From Novosphingobium beihaiense (GTDB lineage: Bacteria; Pseudomonadota; Alphaproteobacteria; Sphingomonadales; Sphingomonadaceae): DNA of 64,000 bases. Positions 29,405-38,824 of the stretch are shown here, piece by piece. Both the position numbers and the translations under genes were made by a program. The stretch is taken from positions 124,001-188,000 of the forward strand of contig NZ_JALHLG010000005.1 of the NCBI RefSeq assembly GCF_022832375.1, given 5' to 3'. The notes beneath the pieces are model-generated. The model saw nothing but the letters and a program-made list of their open reading frames with translations. It was not told the DNA's origin and ran no database searches. How positions within the stretch are numbered: position 1 is the stretch's first letter; every line of letters begins with the position of its first letter.

Positions 29405-30411
29405 AGAAGCTGTTCGCCTTGCTGATGGCCCTGTGCGGCCTGCTGTCCCTCCCGGCCTTCGCGCATGAAGTGCGTCCGGCCTATGTCCGGATCGTGGAGA
29501 CGGCGCCGGACCATTGGGACGTGACGTGGACGCAGCCGGTCATGGGCGAGCGGGCCGTCCGGCTGACGCCGCACTTGTCCAACGGCTGGCTGGCACGGAC
29601 TCCATCGCATGAGGAACTGACCGCGACGCATTACCTGCGTGGCTGGAGCATCGATGCGCCAGCGTCCGAGCTGGACGGCGCGCGGCTTTCCGTCGATGGC
29701 CTGGCAGGCACGATCACCGACGTCATCGTCCATGTCCGCACGCGCGGCGGGAAGGGCGCGGACACGATCCTGCGGCCGGACAGGTCCAGCATGAACCTTT
29801 CCCTTTCGCAGCCCTCGCCGCCTGCCGTTCCGGCCTATTTCCGCCTGGGGGTGGGCCATATCCTGAGCGGGCTCGATCATCTGGCTTTCGTCGCCGGGCT
29901 GGTGCTGCTGGTGCGCAGCGGGCGGCGGTTGGTCGGCGCGGTGACGGCCTTCACCGTCGCCCATTCGCTAACGCTGGCGGCTGGCACGCTGGGCTGGGTG
30001 CAGGCGCCCACCGCGACCATCGAGGCATTGATCGCGTGGAGCGTGCTGTTCCTCGCCTTCGAACTGACACGGCGCGACGGCGGCGCGCAGGGGATCACCG
30101 CGCGGCTGCCGTGGATCGCGGCCTTTGCCTTTGGCCTGCTCCATGGCTTCGGCTTTGCCGGGGCGCTGGCCGAAACCGGGCTGCCGCACACCGAAATTCC
30201 GATGGCGCTGCTGCTGTTCAATCTGGGCGTCGAGGCGGGGCAGCTCCTGTTCGTAGGCGTATTGCTGGGCGCCGCATGGCTGTGGCGCCGTGCTGCCCGC
30301 GCGGACTGGCGCGGGATCGAGCCGCTGATGCTGCGCCGGATCGCCCCTTATGGTCTGGGGTGTTACGCTGGTTTTCTGTTCGTCGAGAGAACGGCCCGGG
30401 TCTTCGCCTGA
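29401..30411 (+). CDS. HupE/UreJ family membrane protein with periplasmic N-terminal domain
   Basis: This 336-residue protein has a signal peptide (MKKLFALLMALCGLLSLPAFA, cut after AFA), a periplasmic domain to about residue 145, and six or seven membrane segments carrying the HupE/UreJ histidine motifs: GHILSGLDHLAFVAGL, TVAHSLTL and LLHGFGFAGAL. HupE/UreJ relatives are linked to nickel or cobalt entry, but this long-form subgroup (HupE_UreJ_2 type) has no proven substrate. No hydrogenase or urease gene is near, so nickel transport should not be assumed. Confidence 0.87.
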   Translation: MKKLFALLMALCGLLSLPAFAHEVRPAYVRIVETAPDHWDVTWTQPVMGERAVRLTPHLSNGWLARTPSHEELTATHYLRGWSIDAPASELDGARLSVDGLAGTITDVIVHVRTRGGKGADTILRPDRSSMNLSLSQPSPPAVPAYFRLGVGHILSGLDHLAFVAGLVLLVRSGRRLVGAVTAFTVAHSLTLAAGTLGWVQAPTATIEALIAWSVLFLAFELTRRDGGAQGITARLPWIAAFAFGLLHGFGFAGALAETGLPHTEIPMALLLFNLGVEAGQLLFVGVLLGAAWLWRRAARADWRGIEPLMLRRIAPYGLGCYAGFLFVERTARVFA

Positions 30412-30453
30412 GGCACGTCGAAGTGCGAACAAACAAACAGGGAGAGGAAGAGG

Positions 30454-32403
30454 ATGATCCGCAGAAGGGGAGCCGCCATCGCGGCCTGGGCGGCGCTGGG
30501 CGCAGGCCTTGGCGCCTGTTCGCAAAGCACGCCGCCGGAAACGCCGCCGCTCGCCGTCGAGGCCGAACCGGCGGCGGCGCGCGCTCCTGCCGCGCCGGAA
30601 ACGCGCCGGGCCTATTTCGGCGAGCTGCATTTGCACACAGGGTACTCCTTCGATGCCTATGCGCTGATGGGCAGCCGCGCCGATCCCGACGAGGCCTATC
30701 GTTTCGGCCGGGGCGATGCCGTGACTTATCTGGGCGATACGGTGCGCCGCTCGCGCCCGCTCGATTTCATGGCAGTGACCGACCACTCCGAATATCTCGG
30801 CAGCTTCATGCGGATCGACCGCGAGCCCGATGGTCCGCTGGCGCAGAGCAAGGGCGGCAAGCTGATGGCGGCCAACCCGCTCGCCGCCGCGCTGGGGCAG
30901 CTCGTTTCCGTGTTGAGCGCGGACAAGCCGACCAGCACGGCGATGGACGAAGCCATGGCCTCCGCCTGGCAATACGAGGTGAACACGGCGAACCGCTATA
31001 ACCAGCCGGGCAAGTTCACCACCTTCGTCGCTTACGAATGGACAACGATGCTGGACGGCAAGTACAACCTGCATCGCAATGTGATCTTCGCGGACAAGGG
31101 GCCGGCCGCGCCCTTCACCGCGACCGACAGCCGCCGCCCGGAAGACCTCTGGGCTTTCCTCGATGCGCAGCGCGCCATCGGGATCGAGGGACTGGCGATC
31201 CCGCACAATTCCAACGCCAGCGGCGGGCTGATGTTCGATTGGAAAAAGAGCGACGGCCATCCGATCGACGAGGCCTATGCCCAGCAGCGCGCGCTCAACG
31301 AGCCGCTGGTGGAAGTCTATCAGCACAAGGGGCAGAGCGAGACGTCGCCGCTGCTTTCGCCCGAGGATAATTTCGCCAACTTCGAACGGTCGGAGGCGCT
31401 GCTCACCGGCGGCCCGAGCGCGGTCAACGGCAGCTTCACCCGGCAGGCGCTGGGGCGCGGGCTGGTGCTGGGCCAGAAGCTGGGCACCAATCCGTTCGCC
31501 TTCGGTTTTGTGGGTTCGAGCGATTTTCATAACGGCCTCTCGGACTCGGCGGAGAGTGCCTATGCGGGCAATGGTCTCAACAGCACCGATCCGCATGTGA
31601 ACCTGCCCGATCCGGCCTTTGCCAAAGCCATCCTCTCGCAGAAGGTGAACCCGGCGGGAGAAGCGGCCCCGGCGGCGAACCTGCACCGGCCCAGCGATTC
31701 CGAGGCCCTGCGCCACACGCCCGCGCTGCTCAATTGGTCGAGTGCGGGGCTGACGGGCGTATGGGCGGAGGAAAACACCCGCCCCGCGATCTTCGCCGCG
31801 CTGCGCCGCCGGGAGACTTTCGCAACTTCCGGCACCGAGCTGCGCCTGCGCATGTTCGGCGGCTGGAACCTGCCTTCGGGCATGATGCAGCAGGCGGGCT
31901 GGGTGGCGCGTGCCTATCGCATGGGCGTGCCGATGGGGGCGGACCTGCCGCTCCACCGCGAAGGCAATCCCGCGCCCACGCTGCTGCTCGAAGCCGCGAA
32001 AGACCCGATGGGCGCCAATCTCGATCGCATTCAGGTGATCAAGATCTGGCTCGACGGCGATGGCTACAAGGAGAAGGTCTTCGATGTGGCCTGGTCTTCC
32101 GAGCGCCAGCGCGATCCGCGCACCGGCAAAGTGCCGCCCGTGAAGAACACGGTGGACCTCAAGACCGCGAAATATGCCAATTCGGCAGGCGCCACCGTGC
32201 TGCGCGTGCAGTGGAGCGATCCCGAATTCGATCCGGCGGTTCCGGCTGTCTACTATGCCCGCGCGCTGGAAATCCCGACACCGCGCTGGCCCACCCTGCT
32301 GGCCGTGGCGCGCGGGCTGCCGCTGCCGGAAGGCGTGCCGCCCACCTTGCAGGAACGCGGGATCAGTTCCCCAATCTGGTACACGCCGGGGAAGGGGAGC
32401 TGA
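30454..32403 (+). CDS. Exported DUF3604 lipoprotein with PHP-type metal motifs
   Basis: This 649-residue protein is a lipoprotein (LGAC lipobox, Cys22) with a low-complexity linker to about residue 50. It then shows GELHLHTGYSFD with His59 and His61, and VTDHSEYLG with Asp111 and His112, the pattern of PHP-superfamily metal-dependent phosphoesterases; later His residues occur in AIPHNSNAS and SSDFHNG. DUF3604 proteins are widespread but their substrate is unknown. It ends the hydrolase/parvulin/HupE cluster and would act outside the cytoplasm, where the parvulin could assist its folding. Confidence 0.88.
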   Translation: MIRRRGAAIAAWAALGAGLGACSQSTPPETPPLAVEAEPAAARAPAAPETRRAYFGELHLHTGYSFDAYALMGSRADPDEAYRFGRGDAVTYLGDTVRRSRPLDFMAVTDHSEYLGSFMRIDREPDGPLAQSKGGKLMAANPLAAALGQLVSVLSADKPTSTAMDEAMASAWQYEVNTANRYNQPGKFTTFVAYEWTTMLDGKYNLHRNVIFADKGPAAPFTATDSRRPEDLWAFLDAQRAIGIEGLAIPHNSNASGGLMFDWKKSDGHPIDEAYAQQRALNEPLVEVYQHKGQSETSPLLSPEDNFANFERSEALLTGGPSAVNGSFTRQALGRGLVLGQKLGTNPFAFGFVGSSDFHNGLSDSAESAYAGNGLNSTDPHVNLPDPAFAKAILSQKVNPAGEAAPAANLHRPSDSEALRHTPALLNWSSAGLTGVWAEENTRPAIFAALRRRETFATSGTELRLRMFGGWNLPSGMMQQAGWVARAYRMGVPMGADLPLHREGNPAPTLLLEAAKDPMGANLDRIQVIKIWLDGDGYKEKVFDVAWSSERQRDPRTGKVPPVKNTVDLKTAKYANSAGATVLRVQWSDPEFDPAVPAVYYARALEIPTPRWPTLLAVARGLPLPEGVPPTLQERGISSPIWYTPGKGS

Positions 32404-32483
32404 GCTTTCTCACAGCTTGTCCGCAGGTTATGCACAGACTTGCCCACGGGGGGACAAGTTGCCTTTCTGTTACCCTTCCAAGT

Positions 32484-32550
32484 CCGCTCACCCTGAGCTT
32501 GTCGAAGGGTGTTGGTTCCAGCGTCCTTCGACAAGCTCAGGACGAGCGGG
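32484..32550. repeat. Family B inverted repeat (CTGAGCTTGTCGAAGG type)
   Basis: The arms CCCTGAGCTTGTCGAAGGG (about 32491) and CCTTCGACAAGCTCAGGACG (about 32524) form a bipartite hairpin in the 226-base gap between the DUF3604 gene and the N-acetyltransferase gene. Related arms are at 17134 and 44906-44996. Confidence 0.8.
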
Positions 32551-32629
32551 CTTGGAGCATGATGAGCATTGTCTGCGCGAGTACCGTTCGTTTTGCTTTT
32601 CCTGCACGCCGTTTTAGGGGAGGCGCATC

Positions 32630-33448
32630 ATGGACCTTGACCGCTATCTCGCCCGCATCGGCCTCGATGCCCGTCCTGCACCCGATGCCGAGGGACTGGC
32701 CTTGCTGCAATCCGCGCACCGCCGGGCGATCGGGTTCGAAAATCTCGACATTCCGCTGGGACGGGGCATCCGCATCGACAGCGAAAGCGTGTTCGACAAG
32801 CTCGTGGTGCGCGGGCGCGGCGGGTACTGTTTCGAACAGAACCGGCTCTATGCCGACGCGCTGGCGGAACTGGGCTTCCAGACGCGGCCGCTCTTGGCGC
32901 GGGTGCGGCTGGGGCTGCCGGAAGGGGTGACGCCGCCGCGCACGCATATGCTGCTGCTGGCCGATCTGGGGGGCGTGCCGTGGATTGCAGACGCAGGCTT
33001 TGGCGGCAGTTTCGTTCCGCCCCTGACGCTGGAAGACGGCGTGCAAGTGGCTACGCGGGACGGCGCGCGGCACCGTTTACGCAAGACGGGCACTCCCGGC
33101 TCGCTCGGCGGCGAATGGCGGCTCGAACGCGCGGCGCCCGGCGCACAAGGCGTCTGGCAGGCGCAATATACATTTGACCTCTCCGAAGTGGCGGCGGACG
33201 ATCTGGAACAGGGCAACCATTGGACCTCGACCCGTCCGGACACGCGCTTCACCACGCGGCATGTCGCCAGCATCGCCTTGCCGGACGGCTTCGCCGGGAT
33301 GAGCGACCGGCAACTGACAGTGTCTCAAGGCGCCGCCAGCGAAACGCGCACGATTGCCGATGCGGCGGACTATGCGCGGACGCTGCGCGAGGTGTTCCGG
33401 ATTGCGTTGAGTGAGGAAGACGCGGCAGGGTTGGCGTTGTTTGCCTGA
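32630..33448 (+). CDS. nat: Arylamine N-acetyltransferase
   Basis: NAT enzymes move an acetyl group from acetyl-CoA to aromatic amines or hydrazines. The 272-residue product has the Cys-His-Asp triad: Cys67 in RGGYCFEQN, His106 in RTHMLLL and Asp121 in IADAGFGG. FENLDIPLG near residue 36 is also typical. The ATG is preceded by GGGGAGG. It stands alone; a DUF4287 gene follows after 128 bases. Confidence 0.95.
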   Translation: MDLDRYLARIGLDARPAPDAEGLALLQSAHRRAIGFENLDIPLGRGIRIDSESVFDKLVVRGRGGYCFEQNRLYADALAELGFQTRPLLARVRLGLPEGVTPPRTHMLLLADLGGVPWIADAGFGGSFVPPLTLEDGVQVATRDGARHRLRKTGTPGSLGGEWRLERAAPGAQGVWQAQYTFDLSEVAADDLEQGNHWTSTRPDTRFTTRHVASIALPDGFAGMSDRQLTVSQGAASETRTIADAADYARTLREVFRIALSEEDAAGLALFA

Positions 33449-33576
33449 GCGCAGGCCAGGGAGCATTGCAAACCCGGCCGTAGTTCATTCGTGAGCCGGC
33501 TCGATCTTCAGGTTGTGTTTGCCCTGTTTCGCTGGAATTGTGCCTTGGGGGATCAAGGATCGAGGAACTTCGCTCG

Positions 33577-33789
33577 ATGACGGATGATGCAGTAAAGGGC
33601 CCCGCTTCGTACTTTCCTTCGATTGAGAAGAAATACGGGCGGCCTATCGAGGAATGGAAAGACTTGGTGCGCAAGCGGCTTCCGGCAAAGCACATGGAAC
33701 TGGTGGCGATGCTGAAAACCGAGCATGGATTGGGGCACGGCCACGCAAACGCGTTGGTTGCGCACACGTTGGTCGAAGAAAAGGATTAG
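33577..33789 (+). CDS. DUF4287 domain small protein
   Basis: This 70-residue protein is a single DUF4287 domain (SYFPSIEKKYGRPIEEWKDL, then KHMELVAMLKTEHGLGHGHANALVAH). The domain is common in soil bacteria as a stand-alone or fused unit; its function is unknown. ATG 33577 was chosen because the domain starts soon after; the frame extends to 33538. The neighbouring moaB operon runs in the opposite direction. Confidence 0.8.
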   Translation: MTDDAVKGPASYFPSIEKKYGRPIEEWKDLVRKRLPAKHMELVAMLKTEHGLGHGHANALVAHTLVEEKD

Positions 33790-33829
33790 GGGCCGAAGAA
33801 GAGGAATAAGGTCTGGGCGATAAGCCCGC

Positions 33830-34357
33830 TCAAACCTCCCGCAAACGCGGCATCAATTCCACGAAATTGCAGGGCCGGTTGCGGTTGTCGAGCTGTTCGG
33901 CGAGGATGCCGTCCCAGCCGTCCTTCACCGCGCCGTTGGAGCCGGGCAGGGCGAAGATGTACGTCCCGCGCGATACCACTGCCATGGCGCGGCTCTGCAC
34001 GGTCGAGGTGCCGATGGACTTGTAGGAGAGCCAGCGGAACAGCTCGCCGAAGCCCGGGATGTCCTTTTCCTTCACCCGGTCGAGCGCTTCGGGGGTGACG
34101 TCGCGGCCGGTGAGGCCGGTGCCGCCGGTGGAGACGATCGCATCGATGCCCTGATCGTCGATCCAGTTGTTGAGGCGGCTGGCGATGCGGGCGGCATCGT
34201 CCTTTTCGATCGCGCGCGCGGCCAGCTTGTGCCCGGCATCCTTGATGCGCTGGGCGAGGATGTCGCCCGAAGTGTCATCCTCGGGGCCTCGGGTGTCGGA
34301 TACGGTCAGGAGCGCGATGTTGATGGGCTTGAAGGTCCGGTCCGTGTCAATGGCCAC
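33830..34357 (-). CDS. moaB: Molybdenum cofactor biosynthesis protein B (MoaB/Mog family)
   Basis: MoaB-type proteins bind or adenylylate molybdopterin during cofactor assembly. The 175-residue product starts [18 protein letters not shown] near residue 15 and carries [17 protein letters not shown] and [14 protein letters not shown], all family signatures. The start is GTG 34357 with GGAG about 9 bases upstream. It overlaps the 3' end of the lytic transglycosylase gene by 11 bases, so it is the last gene of a udg-like/slt/moaB transcript. No other moa genes are in the window. Confidence 0.92.
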   Translation of the reverse strand: MAIDTDRTFKPINIALLTVSDTRGPEDDTSGDILAQRIKDAGHKLAARAIEKDDAARIASRLNNWIDDQGIDAIVSTGGTGLTGRDVTPEALDRVKEKDIPGFGELFRWLSYKSIGTSTVQSRAMAVVSRGTYIFALPGSNGAVKDGWDGILAEQLDNRNRPCNFVELMPRLREV

Positions 34358-36128
34358 GCAATATCGCTCCGTTTGCAGCCATGCGCACGCCTTGCGATCC
34401 GGAGAGTCCGGGGAAGGTCGGCCACATGTCCTGTGCCAGTTCCATCCGGCTTTCCGAGGGGCCGCCGGCCTGACGCTCGTACATCCAGTAATTGCGCAGG
34501 ACAATATTCACGTAGCCGCGGGTTTCCCAATAGGGCAGCGATTCCATCCAGAGCAGAGGATCGCCCTGGTCCTTCACTTCGGTGTTCCAGCGCGTGACGG
34601 GCACGGGGCCCGCGTTGTAGGCCGCCATGACTTTCAGCAGCAGCCCCTGCGTTCCGGAGGCGTGATCCAGCGCCAGCAGGTGCTGCTGGCCGAAGGCAAG
34701 GTTGACTTCGGGATTGTTGAGATCGCGCGACGAGCCCGAAACGCCAAGGTCCGCCGCATGGTCCTTCGCGGCGGCGGGCATGATCTGCATCAGCCCGCGC
34801 GCACCGGCGGGGCTGACGACGCTCGTCCGGAACAGCGATTCCTGCAGCGTATGCGCATAGACCAGCGCAGGATCGACTTTCCAGCCGCCCACCGGGGTCC
34901 ATTTCGGCGTCGGGAAACGGGTGGCCGGTTCGGGCTTGCCGCCTTGCGGCGCGTTGTAGGCCATCCATAGCTGGGTGGAAGGCAGGCCAAGATCGCGGGC
35001 AAGGCGTGAGAGCGGCGCGTATTGCGAGGCCTCGCCGATGCGGGCCTGATGGCGCAGCACTTCGTCGGCCAGGCCGTCCTCGCCGATTTCGGAAAGTTCC
35101 ACGGCGGTGCGGACATTGGGATTGGTGCGCAGGCGCTGCCAGTCGGTCTGGGTGAAATCGGCCTCGGAATGCTGCTCGGGCAGCTTCATGCCGAGCTGTT
35201 CGGCGGCGAGCATGCCGTAGAGCGTCTCGTCGCGGGATGCGGCAGAGCGCAGAACACCGGCGGCACGGTCCGGATGGCGGGAACGGACGAAGGCGCGGCT
35301 CTGCCAGTATTGCGCAGCGCTGGTCAGCTCGGCGTTGGTGGAGGTTCCCGCGCACTTCCCGAAAGCATCGGCGGCGCCGTCGTAATCGCCCAGGCGCCAT
35401 GCGGCGAGCCCGGCGGTCCACCACGCCTCGCCCACCCAGGGGCCGCTGCCCATCGCGGCAAGCTGTGCCATCTGGTAAGCGGAGCTGTCCTGGTTCTCGA
35501 TATAGAAGCTCCAGGCCACGCGCTGGCGCCATTCCGCGCGGGCGGCATTGCTGAGGCCCGCATCGATCCCGTCCAGCAGAACGCGCGCGCCTACCGGATC
35601 GTCATTCTTGATGCGGTCGAGAATACCGGCGGAAATAGACCCGGGCATGGTGCCGTCATCGATCGAGCGCGGGAGCACGCGGCGCGGCATTGAGGGCAGG
35701 CGGGCAAAGCTCTGCTCGGCAGGCAGGCTGGGCACAGTGCTGGCCCCGCGCTTGAGGGCAAGGCGGCTGATCTGGTCGGCGCCGGGAAGCTCCGTGCCTT
35801 GCGCGAGCCAGGCTTGCAGATCGGGCAAGTCTATCTTCGGCGAACCGGCGGCCAGATAATATTCGGCGCGTGCCTGCTGGTGCAGCGGACCGTCCGGCCG
35901 GTCTGCCAGCATCTTCTGCACGGCGTGCCAGTCCTTGGAATCGATCGCGTCGAAGATCTGCTTGTAGTAAGCGCGATCATCCTGGCTCAGCAGCGAGGGC
36001 ACTGCGGTGTTGTCTGCCCGCGACCGGAAATAGTCTACCGCCGCGCTGTTGGCGTAGGCCGGTGCCGCCATCGCGGTGGCGGCGGCCGCCATGCCGAGCC
36101 CTGCGAAGAATCCTGCCCTGCGTCTCAT
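34347..36128 (-). CDS. Soluble lytic murein transglycosylase
   Basis: This periplasmic enzyme cleaves the MurNAc-GlcNAc bond of peptidoglycan with formation of anhydro-muropeptides. The 593-residue precursor has a signal peptide (about residues 1-26), a long helical repeat region, and a C-terminal SLT domain: the catalytic Glu430 in HTLQESLF, SPAGARGLMQIMPAAA, then VMAAYNAGP. It lies 43 bases after the glycosylase-like gene and overlaps moaB. Its products feed the recycling route represented elsewhere in the window by the LD-carboxypeptidase and Mpl-like ligase. Confidence 0.93.
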   Translation of the reverse strand: MRRRAGFFAGLGMAAAATAMAAPAYANSAAVDYFRSRADNTAVPSLLSQDDRAYYKQIFDAIDSKDWHAVQKMLADRPDGPLHQQARAEYYLAAGSPKIDLPDLQAWLAQGTELPGADQISRLALKRGASTVPSLPAEQSFARLPSMPRRVLPRSIDDGTMPGSISAGILDRIKNDDPVGARVLLDGIDAGLSNAARAEWRQRVAWSFYIENQDSSAYQMAQLAAMGSGPWVGEAWWTAGLAAWRLGDYDGAADAFGKCAGTSTNAELTSAAQYWQSRAFVRSRHPDRAAGVLRSAASRDETLYGMLAAEQLGMKLPEQHSEADFTQTDWQRLRTNPNVRTAVELSEIGEDGLADEVLRHQARIGEASQYAPLSRLARDLGLPSTQLWMAYNAPQGGKPEPATRFPTPKWTPVGGWKVDPALVYAHTLQESLFRTSVVSPAGARGLMQIMPAAAKDHAADLGVSGSSRDLNNPEVNLAFGQQHLLALDHASGTQGLLLKVMAAYNAGPVPVTRWNTEVKDQGDPLLWMESLPYWETRGYVNIVLRNYWMYERQAGGPSESRMELAQDMWPTFPGLSGSQGVRMAANGAILRGH

Positions 36129-36171
36129 CGTCTATTCCATCCCTGCATCGCGCGATTTTTCCGCCCGCGCG

Positions 36172-36918
36172 TCAGGCGGTCCATTCCAGCCAGGCTTTCC
36201 ACAGGACCGGCTTTGCACGCGGCTGTCGCATCAGCGCGGGCAGGCCCCAGGCAGCCAGCATGGGTATCGATCGTTCTTCTTGGTTAAATTTTCTTAAAAC
36301 GGCAGGCCGTTGCGGTGATTCGTGGCCGATGAGCGGCAAAATGCCGCCACCGAACACCAGCAGCCGTTCCGGAGCCGCCAAAGCCACATGGCGCGCGAGC
36401 ACGTGCCCGATTCCGAATTGATTCAGCGCGTTCCAGTCCGGCGCAGGTGTATGGCGGGGCAGGGCGCTGGCGAGATAGACCTCTTCGCGCCGCATGCCGA
36501 AGGCGGAAAGGATCGCATCGAGCAGCTTGCCCTGCGGCCCGCTCAGCAGCGTTTCGCGGTCTTCCGCCTCCGGTTCCTCGACCACCACCATCAGCTTCGC
36601 GCCTGCCGCGCCCTGCGGCGCGACACGGCCCGCGGTGGCGCCGCCGTCGAGCAGCGGCTCGCTCATCCACCAGGGCGTGAAAGCCGCAAGCTCCGCCGGG
36701 ATCGCGGCCGGATCGAGGCGCGGCGGGCCTGTGTCGGCAGGCTCCACCGGCTGGCGCCGTTCGGGCGGGCGGCGGGGGGCTGTGCCGTCTTCCTCTTCGG
36801 GCACGGCCAGCCACTCGCGCGGTTCGTCGAGGAAGTCGTGATCCACGCCCGCCTCGCGCCACCAGTCGAGCGCGCCTGTGATATCGGTCAGAAAATCGGG
36901 ATTTGCCGCGTGATCCAT
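36172..36918 (-). CDS. Uracil-DNA glycosylase-superfamily protein (divergent)
   Basis: This 248-residue protein resembles sphingomonad/alphaproteobacterial relatives of family 4-like uracil-DNA glycosylases: LLSGPQGKLLDAILSAFGM, EEVYLASALPRHTPAP, and LLVFGGGILPLIGH. The first half of the motif that is GExPG in active enzymes reads VEEPEAED, and the four iron-sulphur cysteines of family 4 are missing, so activity is doubtful. A Pro/Arg-rich acidic linker precedes the fold. ATG 36918 was taken; the frame extends to 36951. Confidence 0.7.
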   Translation of the reverse strand: MDHAANPDFLTDITGALDWWREAGVDHDFLDEPREWLAVPEEEDGTAPRRPPERRQPVEPADTGPPRLDPAAIPAELAAFTPWWMSEPLLDGGATAGRVAPQGAAGAKLMVVVEEPEAEDRETLLSGPQGKLLDAILSAFGMRREEVYLASALPRHTPAPDWNALNQFGIGHVLARHVALAAPERLLVFGGGILPLIGHESPQRPAVLRKFNQEERSIPMLAAWGLPALMRQPRAKPVLWKAWLEWTA

Positions 36919-37017
36919 CAGTGCGGGTCTTGACCTGCCGCGTGCAAGCAATCAAGGCACAACGGGCAATTAATCGGCCAGCTAAAGGGCCGGATGGACA
37001 GGTTTCGGGGGATACCC

Positions 37018-38667
37018 ATGATTGAACGCGAAGAGATGCCTTATGACGTCGTCATCGTCGGCGGTGGCCCGGCGGGGCTGTCGGCGGCGATCCGGCTGAA
37101 GCAGGCGGACCCGGAACTCTCGGTCTGCGTGCTTGAAAAAGGCTCGGAAGTGGGCGCGCATATCCTTTCGGGCGCGACGATCGATCCCAAGGCGCTCGAC
37201 GAGCTGCTGCCCACCTGGCGCGAGGACGGCTGCCCGCTGGCGGAAACCCCGGTGACGGACAACTGGCACTGGCACATGACCAGGAAGGGCAAGTTTTCGC
37301 TGCCCCACATCATCCAGCCGCCTTTCATGTCGAACCACGGCAATTACACCGGCTCGCTGGGCAACTTGTGCCGCTGGCTGGCCGAAAAGGCCGAGGAGCT
37401 GGAAGTCGAGATCTTCCCCGGCTTCCCGGCGGCCGAGATCCTCTATGACGATAACGGCGCCGTCATCGGCGTGCAGACCGGCGACATGGGACTCGACCGG
37501 GAAGGCAACCCCAAGGGCGATTTCCAGCCCGGCATGAACCTGCTGGGCAAGTACACCGTGTTCTGCGAAGGCGCGCGCGGCCACCTGACCAAGCGGCTGA
37601 AGGCCAAGTACAGCCTCGATGCCGAATGCGAACCGCAGATCTATGGCCTGGGCATCAAGGAGCTGTGGGACATCGATCCGGACAAGCATGTGCCGGGCCG
37701 CGTGATCCACACCCAGGGCTGGCCGATGAGCGAGAGCGACAGCTGGGGCGGCGGCTTCCTCTATCATCAGGCGAACAATCAGGTCGCGCTCGGTTTCGTG
37801 ACCGCGCTCGATTACAAGAACCCTTACGTCTATCCGTTCGAGGAATTCCAGCGCTGGAAGCAGCACCCGGAAATCCGCGCGATTCTGGAAGGCGGCAAGC
37901 GCGTGGCCTATGGCGCGCGCGTGATCAACGAGGGCGGCTGGCAGTCGGTGCCGCAACTGGCGTTCCCCGGCGGCGTGCTGGCGGGCTGTTCGGCCGGTTT
38001 CGTCAACGTGCCGCGCATCAAGGGCACGCATACCGCGATGAAGAGCGGCATGCTCGCGGCAGAGGCGATTGCCGCTGCGATCAAGGCGGGCCGCGAGCAG
38101 GACGCGCTGAGCGAATACGATGCCGCCGTGCGCGAAAGCTGGATCGCCAAGGAACTGAAGCTCGTGCAGAATGCCGAGCCGATGGTCGCCAAGTGGGGCG
38201 GCGAGCTGGGCACGATCCTGGCGGGCGCGGACATGTGGCTGCGCACGCTGTTCGGCTTTGGCCTTGCCAAGCCGATGAAGCATCACACCGATGCCTCGGC
38301 CCTGCAGCGCGCCGATCTCTACAAGCCGATCGATTATCCCAAGCCCGACGGCACGATCAGTTTCGACCGTCTGACCAGCGTCTCCTACTCGTTCACCAAC
38401 CACGAGGAAGAGCAGCCCTGCCATCTGCGGCTGAAAGACCCCTCGGTGCCGACCGAGATCAACCTGCCGGTCTATGCCGGGCCCGAGGCGCGGTACTGCC
38501 CGGCGGGGGTCTACGAATTCGTCGATCCGGACGGCACGGGCACGCGCCTGCAGATCAACGCGCAGAACTGCGTCCACTGCAAGACCTGCGACATCAAGGA
38601 CCCGACCCAGAACATCGAATGGGTCACGCCTGAAGGCGGCGGCGGCCCCAACTATCCGAACATGTAA
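37018..38667 (+). CDS. Electron transfer flavoprotein-ubiquinone oxidoreductase
   Basis: ETF-QO passes electrons from electron transfer flavoprotein (fatty acid and amino acid oxidation) to ubiquinone at the inner membrane. The 549-residue product has an N-terminal FAD loop VVIVGGGPAGLSAA, the central GVQTGDMG and GGGFLYHQANNQVALGF stretches, and a C-terminal 4Fe-4S site: CPAGVYEF, then CVHCKTCDIKDP. ATG 37018 has GGGGGA 7 bases upstream and was preferred to ATG 36994. The ETF subunit genes are not in the window. Confidence 0.96.
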   Translation: MIEREEMPYDVVIVGGGPAGLSAAIRLKQADPELSVCVLEKGSEVGAHILSGATIDPKALDELLPTWREDGCPLAETPVTDNWHWHMTRKGKFSLPHIIQPPFMSNHGNYTGSLGNLCRWLAEKAEELEVEIFPGFPAAEILYDDNGAVIGVQTGDMGLDREGNPKGDFQPGMNLLGKYTVFCEGARGHLTKRLKAKYSLDAECEPQIYGLGIKELWDIDPDKHVPGRVIHTQGWPMSESDSWGGGFLYHQANNQVALGFVTALDYKNPYVYPFEEFQRWKQHPEIRAILEGGKRVAYGARVINEGGWQSVPQLAFPGGVLAGCSAGFVNVPRIKGTHTAMKSGMLAAEAIAAAIKAGREQDALSEYDAAVRESWIAKELKLVQNAEPMVAKWGGELGTILAGADMWLRTLFGFGLAKPMKHHTDASALQRADLYKPIDYPKPDGTISFDRLTSVSYSFTNHEEEQPCHLRLKDPSVPTEINLPVYAGPEARYCPAGVYEFVDPDGTGTRLQINAQNCVHCKTCDIKDPTQNIEWVTPEGGGGPNYPNM

Positions 38668-38682
38668 TGCAAAACAGGTGGC

Positions 38683-38819
38683 AATCCTCCCCCGCCGGGG
38701 GAGGGGAACCGCCCGCGCAGCGGGTGGTGGAGGGGGCTTTTCGCGCGCCAAGGTCGCGTGATGCCGCGCCCCCTCCGTCAGCCCTTGCGGGCTGCCACCT
38801 CCCCCGGTGGGGGAGGATC
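38683..38819. repeat. Family C repeat pair ending in the ispE ribosome binding site
   Basis: Two palindromic units (ATCCTCCCCCGCCGGGGGAG and ACCTCCCCCGGTGGGGGAGG) border a 137-base element that fills the gap between the ETF-QO and ispE genes. The last bases, GGGGGAGGAT, lie 6-13 bases before the ispE ATG and act as its Shine-Dalgarno. Confidence 0.8.
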
Positions 38820-38824
38820 GGGTG

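Noticed and set aside
29401..30411. Nickel permease for hydrogenase or urease
   Set aside because: HupE/UreJ motifs are present, but no hydrogenase, urease or nickel accessory gene is nearby, so the substrate was left open.
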